A DNA stretch of 17,956 bases. Source: Oligoflexaceae bacterium (lineage in GTDB: Bacteria; Bdellovibrionota_B; Oligoflexia; Oligoflexales; Oligoflexaceae). Under the pieces are notes generated by a model that saw nothing but the letters and a program-made list of their open reading frames with translations, was not told the origin of the DNA and made no database searches. Positions 6,189-13,448 of the stretch are shown here, one piece after another. The position numbers were made by a program, and so were the translations under genes. Positions within the stretch are counted from its first letter, which is position 1. Each line of letters opens with the position of its first letter. The stretch covers positions 1 through 17,956 of the forward strand of contig CANJJY010000038.1 in assembly GCA_947474445.1 (NCBI GenBank). The letters are read 5' to 3'.

Positions 6189-7631
6189 TTAGAATTGCGA
6201 CCAGAGCTGTTGGTTCGTCACTTCGTGGTGAAAGAGCACTTCCGAGGACTTGATGCGAGTGCCCAGTGCCTTGGGGCAGCGATCGGCGATCTGAACCTTG
6301 AGTTCAGCAAACTTTTTGTGGTTTCGTTCGCCCATTATCTGACTCAACCATGAGCTTTCACGGAAGTGCTGGATCGCGTCTTGGATATTGTCGGGCAATA
6401 CCCGATCGGTGCGACTGCGGTTGTGCACGACCTGGTTGGCCTGGACAGGTCCTTCCAAAGCGGTCCGCATGATGGTGTAGAGGGAGAGGTAAGGGTTGGC
6501 GTCAGGTGCCACCGACCGAACTTCGATACGAGCCGATTTCTCATTACCGATAGGAATACGGACCATCGCTGAACGATCGACGGCCGACGTCCGGATTTGG
6601 TTGGGTGCTTCGTAATGAGGGTCGAGGCGGCGATACGAGTTCACCGAAGAGTTCAAGACGAGGCAGAGGCCGTCGGCATGAGCGAGGATGCGGTCGATAG
6701 TATCCCAAGCAAAGGGCGAAAGCTTGTCGGGACCGCTTTCTTGATAGAAGAGGTTCTTGCCGTTTTTCGATACCGAGATATTGGTGTGCATGCCGCTGCC
6801 GTTGATGCCGGTGCGCGGCTTAGGCAGAAAGGAGGCCGTGTAGCCCATCGTCGAAGCGATCAGGCGGGCCAGCAACTTGTACATCTGAATCTGGTCAGCC
6901 GCGATCACCGCATCAGTGTAGCGATAGTTCAGTTCGAATTGCGAAGGCGCGACTTCCGGGTGATCTTTTTCATTTTCAAAGCCGAGAGCCCGCTGCGCTT
7001 CGGCAAAGCGGTCGATAAACTGGCGGAGTGGAGCGGTGGGTAAGGTGTTAAAATAACCGCCTTCCGACACGAACTCAAATCCTACCCGTGGGTCGTAAGT
7101 TTGTTCTGCATTGAGCCCGTTAAACAGAAAACCTTCGATTTCAACGGCGAGATTAGTCGTCAGGTTCTGCTCGGTCCGGAGCTTCTCGTTGAAGCGCTTG
7201 AGCTGACCGCGCATATCGCCGTCGTAGTAGTTCTTTTCACGATCTTGGATCAAAGCAAAAACCAGGACTTTTCCGGGGCCAAACACGTCGCTCGGCAGCC
7301 AGCGGAAGGTGCCCCAGTCGATCACCAGACGCAAATCCGACTCGCTCTGTTGCGAGAACCCACGAATCGAGGATCCGTCGAAGGTGAGGTTATCATACGA
7401 GGAGATGAGGAATTTCTTATCATAATCCAGCATATGAAAGCGGCCTTCAAGATCAGAAAAGCACACTGTCACAGCTTTGAGCCGCTTCTCATCGCTCAGG
7501 TAGCGTAGATAGTGCTCTTGGAGGCTCGACTCTTGGGTACCCGAAGCCATCTTTTGCTTGGCGCCCAGGTTGAGCTCCTCCAGCTGTTCGTAGGGGATCT
7601 CAGAAAAATTCTTAATCTTGATCTCACTCAT
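6189..7631 (-). CDS. glnA: Type I glutamine synthetase, lacking the adenylylation tyrosine
   Basis: A 480-residue cytosolic enzyme forming glutamine from glutamate, ammonia and ATP. All catalytic elements are present: the beta-grasp loop FDGSSIRGF (Asp85), metal ligands Glu164 and Glu166 (VEIEGFLF), Glu226 and Glu233 (PEVAPSQFE), the NGSGMH block with His282, Arg335 and Glu341 (NSYRRLDPHYEAP), Arg353 and Arg358 (RSAMVRIP), and Arg368/Glu370/Arg372 (ARIEVR) before NPYLSLY. Compared with enterobacterial GlnA, the N-terminus is about 35 residues longer and the C-terminus shorter. The NLYDLP adenylylation segment is replaced near 400-412 by VVHNRSRTDRVLP with no tyrosine, so covalent control by GlnE is not expected. 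AGAGG precedes the ATG by 8 bases. It has its own promoter and terminator signals and sits downstream of a receiver-domain gene. Divergent blocks (APSQFE, PNQIRTSAVD) leave open a specialised GlnA-like role. Confidence 0.9.
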   Translation of the reverse strand: MSEIKIKNFSEIPYEQLEELNLGAKQKMASGTQESSLQEHYLRYLSDEKRLKAVTVCFSDLEGRFHMLDYDKKFLISSYDNLTFDGSSIRGFSQQSESDLRLVIDWGTFRWLPSDVFGPGKVLVFALIQDREKNYYDGDMRGQLKRFNEKLRTEQNLTTNLAVEIEGFLFNGLNAEQTYDPRVGFEFVSEGGYFNTLPTAPLRQFIDRFAEAQRALGFENEKDHPEVAPSQFELNYRYTDAVIAADQIQMYKLLARLIASTMGYTASFLPKPRTGINGSGMHTNISVSKNGKNLFYQESGPDKLSPFAWDTIDRILAHADGLCLVLNSSVNSYRRLDPHYEAPNQIRTSAVDRSAMVRIPIGNEKSARIEVRSVAPDANPYLSLYTIMRTALEGPVQANQVVHNRSRTDRVLPDNIQDAIQHFRESSWLSQIMGERNHKKFAELKVQIADRCPKALGTRIKSSEVLFHHEVTNQQLWSQF

Positions 7632-7678
7632 AGTACAGGCCTCTTGAAGGTGTTGTCGCCGCAGGATGAATGTCGAAC

Positions 7679-7707
7679 TTTATATCCTAAGAACCCACGG
7701 CTGCCAG
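7679..7707 (-). promoter_or_regulatory. Candidate sigma-70 promoter of glnA
   Basis: Minus-strand CTGGCA (7702-7707) and TATAAA (7679-7684) are 17 bases apart, matching consensus at 4 of 6 and 5 of 6. Transcription would begin near 7672, about 40 bases before the ATG. No GG/GC sigma-54 element at the right spacing was found in this interval. Confidence 0.45.
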
Positions 7708-7769
7708 CAGAAAACAGCAGAGGCACTGATCGGGGAGACCACATCGTTGGCTGCGTCGCTAAGACTTAA

Positions 7770-7784
7770 TTGCAAAAAATGCAA
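7770..7784. promoter_or_regulatory. Dyad upstream of the glnA promoter (possible operator)
   Basis: TTGCA-AAAAA-TGCAA is a perfect 5-bp dyad about 65 bases upstream of the proposed -35. It is where an activator site could lie, but it does not match the NtrC or GlnR consensus closely. It may be chance in an A-rich stretch. Confidence 0.25.
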
Positions 7785-7789
7785 GAGAA

Positions 7790-7822
7790 ACCGAAAAAGG
7801 AAGAGGAGGAAAAGGCTCCTCT
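7790..7822 (-). terminator. Rho-independent terminator of the receiver-domain gene
   Basis: A 7-bp stem, AGAGGAG (7802-7808) with CTCCTCT (7816-7822), and a 7-base loop, is followed on the minus strand by TCCTTTTTC. It starts about 25 bases after the receiver-gene stop, so glutamine synthetase downstream is probably expressed mainly from its own promoter. Confidence 0.6.
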
Positions 7823-7846
7823 GGCAGCTCGCAGAAGAGCTTATCT

Positions 7847-8287
7847 TCAAAAAAACCGTCGATGGACGCGGGTGCGGGCGGCTGCCACCGCTTCCTTCAG
7901 TTCTTCCGGCCTAAAGGGTTTGCCCACGTAGCACTCAATGCCGAGTCGATCGGCCAAGGGCTTGACGATTTCGGCCGAGGTGACCAACACTGTTGGGATG
8001 TCGAAGTCGAGGGTGCGCAGCTGATGAATGACCTCTTCTCCTTTCATATAGGGCATAGTTTGGTCGAGAACCATGACATCGGGCGGATTGTCGAGAACCA
8101 TGCGCAGCACCTCACGACCATCGGCGGCTTCCAGCACATCCCAGCCGTCGAGGCCGAGAACGCGGCGGCAGAGAAGCCGAAAATCAGCTTGATCATCGGC
8201 GATCAGAACGCGACCACGCTTTTGGAGGGCGAGGGGAGTCAAAAACAGATAAGGGGCCGGACTGTTGCTGCTGAGGAGATCTAGCAT
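7847..8287 (-). CDS. Stand-alone response-regulator receiver protein
   Basis: A 146-residue single-domain response regulator. After a non-conserved N-terminal stretch of about 25 residues comes VLIADDQ with the acidic pair Asp31/Asp32, the phospho-acceptor Asp75 in VMVLDQTMP, the switch Thr103 in VLVTSA, and Lys123 in YVGKPF. All five hallmark residues are present, so it should accept phosphate. There is no DNA-binding or enzymatic output domain, so it should act like CheY/Spo0F-type proteins, by protein contact or as a phosphorelay link. The kinase is not adjacent: the nearest histidine kinase in this window is more than 7.5 kb away, so pairing is not implied. The ribosome site (GAGAG, 7 bases) is modest. 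It is followed by its own terminator and then glutamine synthetase. Confidence 0.88.
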   Translation of the reverse strand: MLDLLSSNSPAPYLFLTPLALQKRGRVLIADDQADFRLLCRRVLGLDGWDVLEAADGREVLRMVLDNPPDVMVLDQTMPYMKGEEVIHQLRTLDFDIPTVLVTSAEIVKPLADRLGIECYVGKPFRPEELKEAVAAARTRVHRRFF

Positions 8288-8476
8288 AAATCAGCTCTCT
8301 GCTCTGGAGTTTCACGAAGTGGCCACCCGGGTCAGGCGTGCGCATACTCCGCTTTGGCCTGCAAAGGCTAAAGCCAAATCAGCTGAAGCTCAATGACGAA
8401 TTGTATGTAAATATTTGAACTTTTAGTGAAGACTTGAGAGGCGGCGAATACTTCATAGATCAGGCGAGGAGAATCT

Positions 8477-8650
8477 ATGTGCATCATTTGTGTTCAATTC
8501 AATAAGAATCGCGATATCAGAGACGCCGAGGTGATGATCGAAGCGGCCCGACGCGAAGCGGATATTGTGCCGGAAGAACATCTCGCCAAGATCGAGCTGG
8601 CGCTGCGGGAAATGGATGAAAATCACACCAAAGAAATCAAAGTCACATGA
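8477..8650 (+). CDS. Small CxxC protein of 57 residues
   Basis: A 57-residue ORF with a near-perfect ribosome site (GAGGAG, 5 bases before the ATG), which is the main reason to call it. It begins MCIICVQFNKNRD with Cys2 and Cys5 as a C-x-x-C pair, followed by a mostly helical, acidic stretch (residues 15-50, rich in Glu, Ala and Lys). No signal peptide or membrane segment is visible. From memory, short proteins starting MCI(I/V)C and continuing with a helical Glu/Ala-rich tail are annotated as hypothetical in myxobacteria and related groups, but I cannot verify homology. A metal-binding or redox role for the CxxC is possible. The 189 bases upstream (8288-8476) contain AT-rich DNA but no convincing promoter. 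It converges on the monoheme operon through a shared hairpin. Confidence 0.6.
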   Translation: MCIICVQFNKNRDIRDAEVMIEAARREADIVPEEHLAKIELALREMDENHTKEIKVT

Positions 8651-8656
8651 CCCGGA

Positions 8657-8693
8657 CCAGACGGGATCGCCAAATAAATGGACTCCCGTCTGG
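8657..8693. terminator. Bidirectional hairpin between convergent genes
   Basis: A perfect 10-bp stem, CCAGACGGGA (8657-8666) with TCCCGTCTGG (8684-8693), has a 17-base loop. It fills the 57-base gap between the small CxxC gene (plus) and the heme beta-propeller gene (minus). On the plus strand a T5 run follows about 11 bases later. It probably ends both transcripts. Confidence 0.55.
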
Positions 8694-8707
8694 ATCGTCA
8701 GCCCTTT

Positions 8708-10480
8708 TTAAGGGACACGAGCAGCGCTTGGAGAGCTCGTCACGGTCGGGGTCCTAGCCAGCAGCTGAACCGCCGCATCGCTAGCGATGAGCACGCGCTT
8801 TTGAAGCGTCGCATCGTAGACCATGAAATAGATCCAGCCGTCCGATCGAAAGTGGGGGAACAGTGCGAACTGCTGTGCGCCCATCCGCGTCAGAAGCTGC
8901 TTTTTTTGCGTCAAGAGATCAAACAGAAACACGTTCGCTGTACCAGCTTCCAGCAAGGCCTTAAAAGCCGGATCTTCGGCCGAGGCATAGCCGAGTTCTG
9001 CGTACTGCTCAGGATGGATGTAGCTGTAGGTCACGAAGAAGCGATCGTCAAAAGAAAAATTACCTTTCAATCCTTCAAAACAAAGCGAGCCGACCGGTGT
9101 CATCTGGTAGGGCTGAGCCGCTGCACGATTGAGCTGATAGAATTGGTACCAATGATGCTGCATCTGCGCTTCGTGGCGACTGACGAGCAGCTGGTTAGAA
9201 GGAGCCAAGCCCCAATCCAGCTCCCAAGGCGTGGCAAAGACCTGCGGTGGCTGACGCACCCAGCGCTGGCCGTCGTAGAGCAGCGGATAGAGATAGAGCT
9301 CGTTGCCTTCCGTCAGAGAAAAATCCTTTTCTTTCATCGCAGCAAATAATTCAGGTCCCGTACCATCGCCTATATCGCTCAGAAAACTCCCCGTCGCAGC
9401 GAGATAATCCGTGCCGTCGAGGCTGGCTCCGATCGATTGGTAGAGAGGGATGCGGGCACTGTTCGAATAGGTGCAAGCGTCCTCGGAGAAATCAATGCGG
9501 GTGGTACTGGGATTCTTGATCAGGCTCATATTACAGATACCTGTCCGGTTTCCCTGGAACATAAACGCTGAATCATCAGGAAAAAATCCCGGATCGTAGG
9601 AGGCTTGAACGCGTATCACCCGCGTTTCGGGAGGATTTTTTAAAAGACTCTGCAGATCGACGATTCCGCTCGGTCCGCCACCGTAGGCAACAAAGCGTCC
9701 GTCCGCCGAGGAGCGGATCCAGTAGCTGCTCTCTGCCGGGAAAGTCAGGAGCTGACGCAATTGAAAACTCGCATCGGCGTTCCATTCCGGTCGCAGGGGG
9801 AAAAGCTCTTGCCCGCTGCGCGTCTGGCTAAAGCAAGCTTCGCCGGCAGGACAGCCGAACATCATCAGCCCGCGCTCGCGATTGCGCGATTGCCAGGAAT
9901 CCCCGGCGATCGCACGCAGGTGAACCGCGAGGCTCGCATCGATCGTAGGATCGCAGGTGGTGGGGCCATCATAAGGCTCCAAGAGCTCGTCGAGAAAGGG
10001 CATCTCTTCATTGACCCAATTGCGCAGATCCTCGAAGGCTGCGGCGTCGAGCGGATGATCGGATCGCAGAGGCATGAGCGTCGAAGCGGCGAGCTTTTCA
10101 CTCAGCGTCGCGGCCTGCTCTTCCCCGTAGACATCAGTCAGGAGCTGCTTGAACGCGGGGAGATGCAGGCCCGCACTGTAAAATCCGAGCTGCGAGGGCG
10201 CCAGTTCAAAAGGCTGATCGAGCTCACGGCCGAGGATGCAACGCATCCGATCGGGGGCGGTCTTTTCCTTGAAACAGGTTTCGACGCGATCGAGACCAGC
10301 GGCCCAACGGCGGATGGTTTGGATCGATTGAGTGGCGTGGCAGGAACTGCAGGCTCCGCTGCGACCAATGCCGACGATGGCCGCGACGCGCTGCGCTCTT
10401 TGATAACTCGAATCAGCGCGGAGACCGGCGCTCCACCCCCAGCTGAGTAGCAAGGGCATCAAACAAAAGACTTTCAACAT
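8708..10480 (-). CDS. Exported monoheme c-type protein with C-terminal beta-propeller-like region
   Basis: A 590-residue periplasmic protein. The signal peptide covers residues 1-22 (cleavage after LRA). One heme-attachment motif, C44-S-S-C47-H48, lies in the first 50 mature residues, so heme c should be covalently bound. Residues about 100-230 look helical and contain extra cysteines. From about 240, repeated segments of the type YWIRSSADGRFVAYGG, DPGFFPDDSAFMFQG, GNFSFDDRFFVTYS and FPHFRSDGWIYFMVYD resemble the PD40/TolB-like blades of beta-propellers. I do not recognise a named family. The start is 20 bases after the stop of the upstream heme lipoprotein gene, with GGAG 9 bases upstream, so the two form an operon. 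The role is probably electron transfer or sensing at the envelope, by inference. Confidence 0.72.
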   Translation of the reverse strand: MLKVFCLMPLLLSWGWSAGLRADSSYQRAQRVAAIVGIGRSGACSSCHATQSIQTIRRWAAGLDRVETCFKEKTAPDRMRCILGRELDQPFELAPSQLGFYSAGLHLPAFKQLLTDVYGEEQAATLSEKLAASTLMPLRSDHPLDAAAFEDLRNWVNEEMPFLDELLEPYDGPTTCDPTIDASLAVHLRAIAGDSWQSRNRERGLMMFGCPAGEACFSQTRSGQELFPLRPEWNADASFQLRQLLTFPAESSYWIRSSADGRFVAYGGGPSGIVDLQSLLKNPPETRVIRVQASYDPGFFPDDSAFMFQGNRTGICNMSLIKNPSTTRIDFSEDACTYSNSARIPLYQSIGASLDGTDYLAATGSFLSDIGDGTGPELFAAMKEKDFSLTEGNELYLYPLLYDGQRWVRQPPQVFATPWELDWGLAPSNQLLVSRHEAQMQHHWYQFYQLNRAAAQPYQMTPVGSLCFEGLKGNFSFDDRFFVTYSYIHPEQYAELGYASAEDPAFKALLEAGTANVFLFDLLTQKKQLLTRMGAQQFALFPHFRSDGWIYFMVYDATLQKRVLIASDAAVQLLARTPTVTSSPSAARVP

Positions 10481-10500
10481 ACTCGATTCTCCGTTCCACT

Positions 10501-11874
10501 TTAATAAGGATCATAGGCATCGAAATATTCGATGGTATCGGCGATAGGGGCAAACAGGGCATCCGGGCCACTGATGAGGGACCACACAAAATCACTCGGT
10601 CCAGAGCGCGACGCTTGGTATTGCAGCGAGGGGAGATCGACTGTCAAGCGTCGCGTGAGATCCTGTTGACTCCAGTTGAGGCCAGCATGCTGATGACAGC
10701 CGATGCAGTTGGTCTGCTGATTGTTCGTTCCCAATTCGAGAAAGGGATTGCTGCACCAAGACGGAAAAGAGTGGGCGCGGAGCACCGCGGCGACGCCTTG
10801 CAGTTCAGCCGGCGGTAAAGATCCGGCGTCATCAGGCGATTCTGTGGCGAGAGGAGAGGTAAAGCCTGTTACCGAACAGAGGCGATAGCCAGGCAGCTCA
10901 GGCGCATGATCGACGGCGAGATCGCTGCCCTCGCCCTGAGAGAGCCAAATGGAACTCCAGACCCAATCGCTTGGGCGTTTGATCATCAGATGCATGCCCA
11001 CCAAATGAAAGATCTGAGCGGTCCGCGTTTGCATCGCATAGCCTTCGTCCAAACGCGGTTGCCAAACACCGTTGGCCGTCCAAGCGGAGGTATGAAACTG
11101 CGCATCCAGCGCGGCGGCGCGGGTATCGAAGCGATCGATGGCGAAACCATCGCCATTGCGGCGCCAGCTGGTTTTGAGGAAGGCGGCGCCGGGTAACCAG
11201 ACGAAGGGGGCGCAATCATCCCGCAAAGTCAGGGCCCGATAGCAGGCAAAGAGCGCCTTGTAATCTCTGAGCACACTCACCAGCGCCGGGCGATTGAATA
11301 GGATCTTGTTAAAGCCAGGAATCGATCGACGCGTGATGTCGCCCGAAAATTGCGCGAGCCACCGCGAAAAAGCTGCTTCATCCCAAGCCGGCTCATTAAA
11401 CTGCGCGCGATCGTTCCAATCGATGGCAGCATCGAGCGAAGTAGCATCGAAAGTCTTTCTCTCGCGTCTCGCGGCGGCATCGATCGTCGTGAAGAGTCGG
11501 CGAAAAATCCGTGAGAGGTCATCAACACTGTACCAGCTCTGCCAATGTTCAAGTTCTGGGATTTGGCCCAGAGAGTCTTGGCGTTGAAAGAGAAAGCTCC
11601 ATATCGACCAGAATGCGCGCCGCTGCTCATACCAATCGGCATCGGCGCGACTCAACTCTAAATCGTCGAGCAAAGCGCGAGGAATTTCCGCCGCTGGTCC
11701 CAATACCCGCCTGGCTTCACGCGAGCTTGAGAGGAGACTGGGAGTCTGGCCGCAGCTGATCCATGCCAAAGCACTGAAGATGAGAGCCAAGGCGAGGTGC
11801 TTTATCCACCGAAGCGATCGATGGCCTCGCTCAGGCAAACGGCGATGAGGTTTCAATGCGCGAACCTTTTCCAT
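10501..11874 (-). CDS. Monoheme c-type lipoprotein, operon partner of the beta-propeller heme protein
   Basis: A 457-residue protein with an unusually basic N-terminus (about 27 residues), a hydrophobic stretch LALALIFSALAWIS and Cys41 as a possible lipid-anchored cysteine (WIS-C-G). Near the C-terminus is a single heme-binding motif, C390-I-G-C393-H394, followed by QHAGLNW. The body is tryptophan-rich and unlike any family I can name. The placement of the heme site near the C-terminus is the reverse of its partner, where it is near the N-terminus. No good ribosome site lies before the ATG at 11872-11874. A TTG five codons later has AAGG 8 bases upstream and would shorten the basic leader, so the true start is uncertain. 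It is the promoter-proximal gene of the pair. I infer partnership in electron transfer or maturation from adjacency only. Confidence 0.68.
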   Translation of the reverse strand: MEKVRALKPHRRLPERGHRSLRWIKHLALALIFSALAWISCGQTPSLLSSSREARRVLGPAAEIPRALLDDLELSRADADWYEQRRAFWSIWSFLFQRQDSLGQIPELEHWQSWYSVDDLSRIFRRLFTTIDAAARRERKTFDATSLDAAIDWNDRAQFNEPAWDEAAFSRWLAQFSGDITRRSIPGFNKILFNRPALVSVLRDYKALFACYRALTLRDDCAPFVWLPGAAFLKTSWRRNGDGFAIDRFDTRAAALDAQFHTSAWTANGVWQPRLDEGYAMQTRTAQIFHLVGMHLMIKRPSDWVWSSIWLSQGEGSDLAVDHAPELPGYRLCSVTGFTSPLATESPDDAGSLPPAELQGVAAVLRAHSFPSWCSNPFLELGTNNQQTNCIGCHQHAGLNWSQQDLTRRLTVDLPSLQYQASRSGPSDFVWSLISGPDALFAPIADTIEYFDAYDPY

Positions 11875-11938
11875 CTCAGAGGAGAGAACTCAGAACAGAC
11901 AGGACAAAAGAGAGGAAGTCAGCTGTTAGTCTCTACGG

Positions 11939-11993
11939 TGACACTTTCAGAATAGCAGGAGCTCACTGGCACGGAGCGGGTAAAAAAGTGTCA
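11939..11993. promoter_or_regulatory. Spaced inverted repeat upstream of the monoheme operon
   Basis: TGACACTTT (11939-11947) and AAAGTGTCA (11985-11993) are perfect 9-bp inverted repeats 37 bases apart, in the promoter region of the minus-strand operon and 65-119 bases before its start. They could be a paired operator site. Confidence 0.35.
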
Positions 11994-12335
11994 GCTCGAG
12001 AGCCCTTTGTTTTAGGAAAATATGCGGGAGATCGAGCAAAAAAAGCATCGCGGTAGGAACTGCCTCGCCTCTTTGTAGATCTCACATTTTAATGAGAAGA
12101 AAGAGTCGCGAAAGGCTATTTTTTGGGCAGACAGCTCGGGAAAAACGCGAAGAGCCTGCAGTTTTTTCCCAGGATGTGATTCACCAATCACCTGAGGATT
12201 CCGCTTTTAATATTGAATTTGTCAAGATTTTCCGGGATTTTGCTTCATAGATGGGAGACCTCCTCAGCGCCTCATGATCTCTCCCTTTTGAAAGGCTTCT
12301 GTGCAGAAAATCTAATTCACGAGGAGAATGAATCG
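11994..12335. other. Non-coding gap before the DUF2892/SRPBCC operon
   Basis: The 461-base interval 11875-12335 has no convincing gene. This part holds an 8-bp stem GGGAAAAA / TTTTTCCC (12138-12145, 12163-12170), a perfect dyad GTGATT-CACC-AATCAC (12176-12191) and an AT-rich stretch (about 12205-12245) suited to a promoter, although no hexamer pair fits well. A 52-codon ORF at 12092-12250 lacks a ribosome site. The dyad is a possible operator. Confidence 0.4.
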
Positions 12336-13448
12336 ATGCAAAATCAGCAATCCAATGTCATGCCACTCATGGCTCAAAATGATTTGACTGCCACTTCAGA
12401 CGCCACGGAGCCGATGAAAGAGAAGTTGGGCCGTAGGAATGTAGGAACGGGCGAACGCCTGGTATCGGCGGCTCTTGGGACTTGGCTCTTGAGCTATGGT
12501 GTCAAGCGACCTCTCATGATCCAAGGCCAGTTAGCTAATCTAGGCGGCCTCTTATGTCTCTATCGAGGAGTCAGTGGTCATTGTCCCGTCTATGCGCGAC
12601 TCGGTGTCGACAGCAGCTCGCTCGGTCAGGCTGCGCAAAAAACCCTCTTTGCGCCGCATCCTTACGTGCTGCACGAGACGATCACGATCCAAAAACCGAT
12701 GGAAGACGTCTTTGCCTATGCGCGAGATCTGCGGAATATGAAAGCCTACATGCCGGCTATCAGCGAGGTCAAGATCCAGGGCGACACGCAGACCCGAATC
12801 GGTATCAAGCATATGAACGAGCAGAACCTGAACTTTGACATCGAAACGATCGAGGAGATTCCCAATAATCAGATCTCTTGGCGACTGACACCTCTGGCTC
12901 GCTTTGATCTCAGCGCTTCGCTGCGCTTAAAGTCAGCTCCGGAAGGACGCGGCACGGAAGTTCAGGTTTTCCTTCGCATCAAGCCCCCGGTCGGCGCTCT
13001 CGGTACCGCCTTTTTCAAAATGAGCAGTCCCATCAATCACGTCCTTCTGAGTCAAACGCTGCACCGCTTTAAGCAGTCGATCGAGACGGGGGAAGTCGCG
13101 ACGATCGATGGGCAATCGTCAGGACGGGCTAGCAAAAGACACCTCTTGCTCGATCTCAAAGAGTCGATGGCAGCCGGCATGCGGTCGCGCAGTCTTCAAT
13201 CGCTCCGTGCAGGCCGTGGGCACCAGGCGCAAAATGGGGCCGGAGAATCGGCCGCCCCAGCTCAGGCCCGGGAGCTCGCCTTCGATGATGCCTTGCCGCG
13301 CGGCATGGATCAAGCGCGGCAGGAGGCAAGCCCCATGCATAAAAATAAAAAGGCAGTTGAGACGCAACAGAAGGGTACCGTATCCCCTTCTGCCGTGCGC
13401 GATCTCGGAACGATGAGTCCTATGAGTTCAGAAGGGAGCCCTTTATGA
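12336..13448 (+). CDS. DUF2892 membrane plus SRPBCC (polyketide cyclase-like) protein
   Basis: 370 residues from the ATG at 12336, chosen because GAGGAG lies 9 bases upstream. The frame stays open to a TTG 41 codons earlier but without a ribosome site. Residues about 34-95 match the DUF2892/YgaP-like membrane hairpin (RNVGTGERLVSAALGTWLLS...GHCPVYARLG). Residues about 112-245 form an SRPBCC domain (HETITIQKPMEDVFAYARDLRNMKAYMPAI, with further strands to RFKQSIETGE), a helix-grip fold that binds small hydrophobic ligands. The last 110 residues are low-complexity and probably disordered. This membrane-tethered cyclase/dehydrase-like architecture is commonly found beside zinc alcohol dehydrogenases, as here. 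The stop overlaps the start of the dehydrogenase gene (ATGA), indicating translational coupling. The ligand is unknown. Confidence 0.82.
   Translation: MQNQQSNVMPLMAQNDLTATSDATEPMKEKLGRRNVGTGERLVSAALGTWLLSYGVKRPLMIQGQLANLGGLLCLYRGVSGHCPVYARLGVDSSSLGQAAQKTLFAPHPYVLHETITIQKPMEDVFAYARDLRNMKAYMPAISEVKIQGDTQTRIGIKHMNEQNLNFDIETIEEIPNNQISWRLTPLARFDLSASLRLKSAPEGRGTEVQVFLRIKPPVGALGTAFFKMSSPINHVLLSQTLHRFKQSIETGEVATIDGQSSGRASKRHLLLDLKESMAAGMRSRSLQSLRAGRGHQAQNGAGESAAPAQARELAFDDALPRGMDQARQEASPMHKNKKAVETQQKGTVSPSAVRDLGTMSPMSSEGSPL

Noticed and set aside
7632..7846. Search for a sigma-54 promoter before glutamine synthetase
   Set aside because: TGGCAG occurs at 7701-7706 on the minus strand, but the required GC pair ten bases later is absent. 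A sigma-70 pair fits better.
9761..10450. Long plus-strand open frame (229 codons) opposite the beta-propeller heme gene
   Set aside because: It lies entirely within a gene with signal peptide, heme motif and ribosome site. Its translation is rich in Arg and Gly with no recognisable motif, as expected of an antisense shadow in GC-rich DNA.
12176..12191. CRP or FNR site in the dyad GTGATT-N4-AATCAC
   Set aside because: TGTGA and TCAC are 8 bases apart rather than 6, and GAT/ATC are 6 apart rather than 4, so neither consensus fits.
12092..12250. 52-codon plus-strand ORF in the gap before the SRPBCC gene
   Set aside because: It has no ribosome site (ACATTTTA before the ATG), an Arg/Lys-rich start without motif, and it covers hairpins and a dyad better explained as non-coding.
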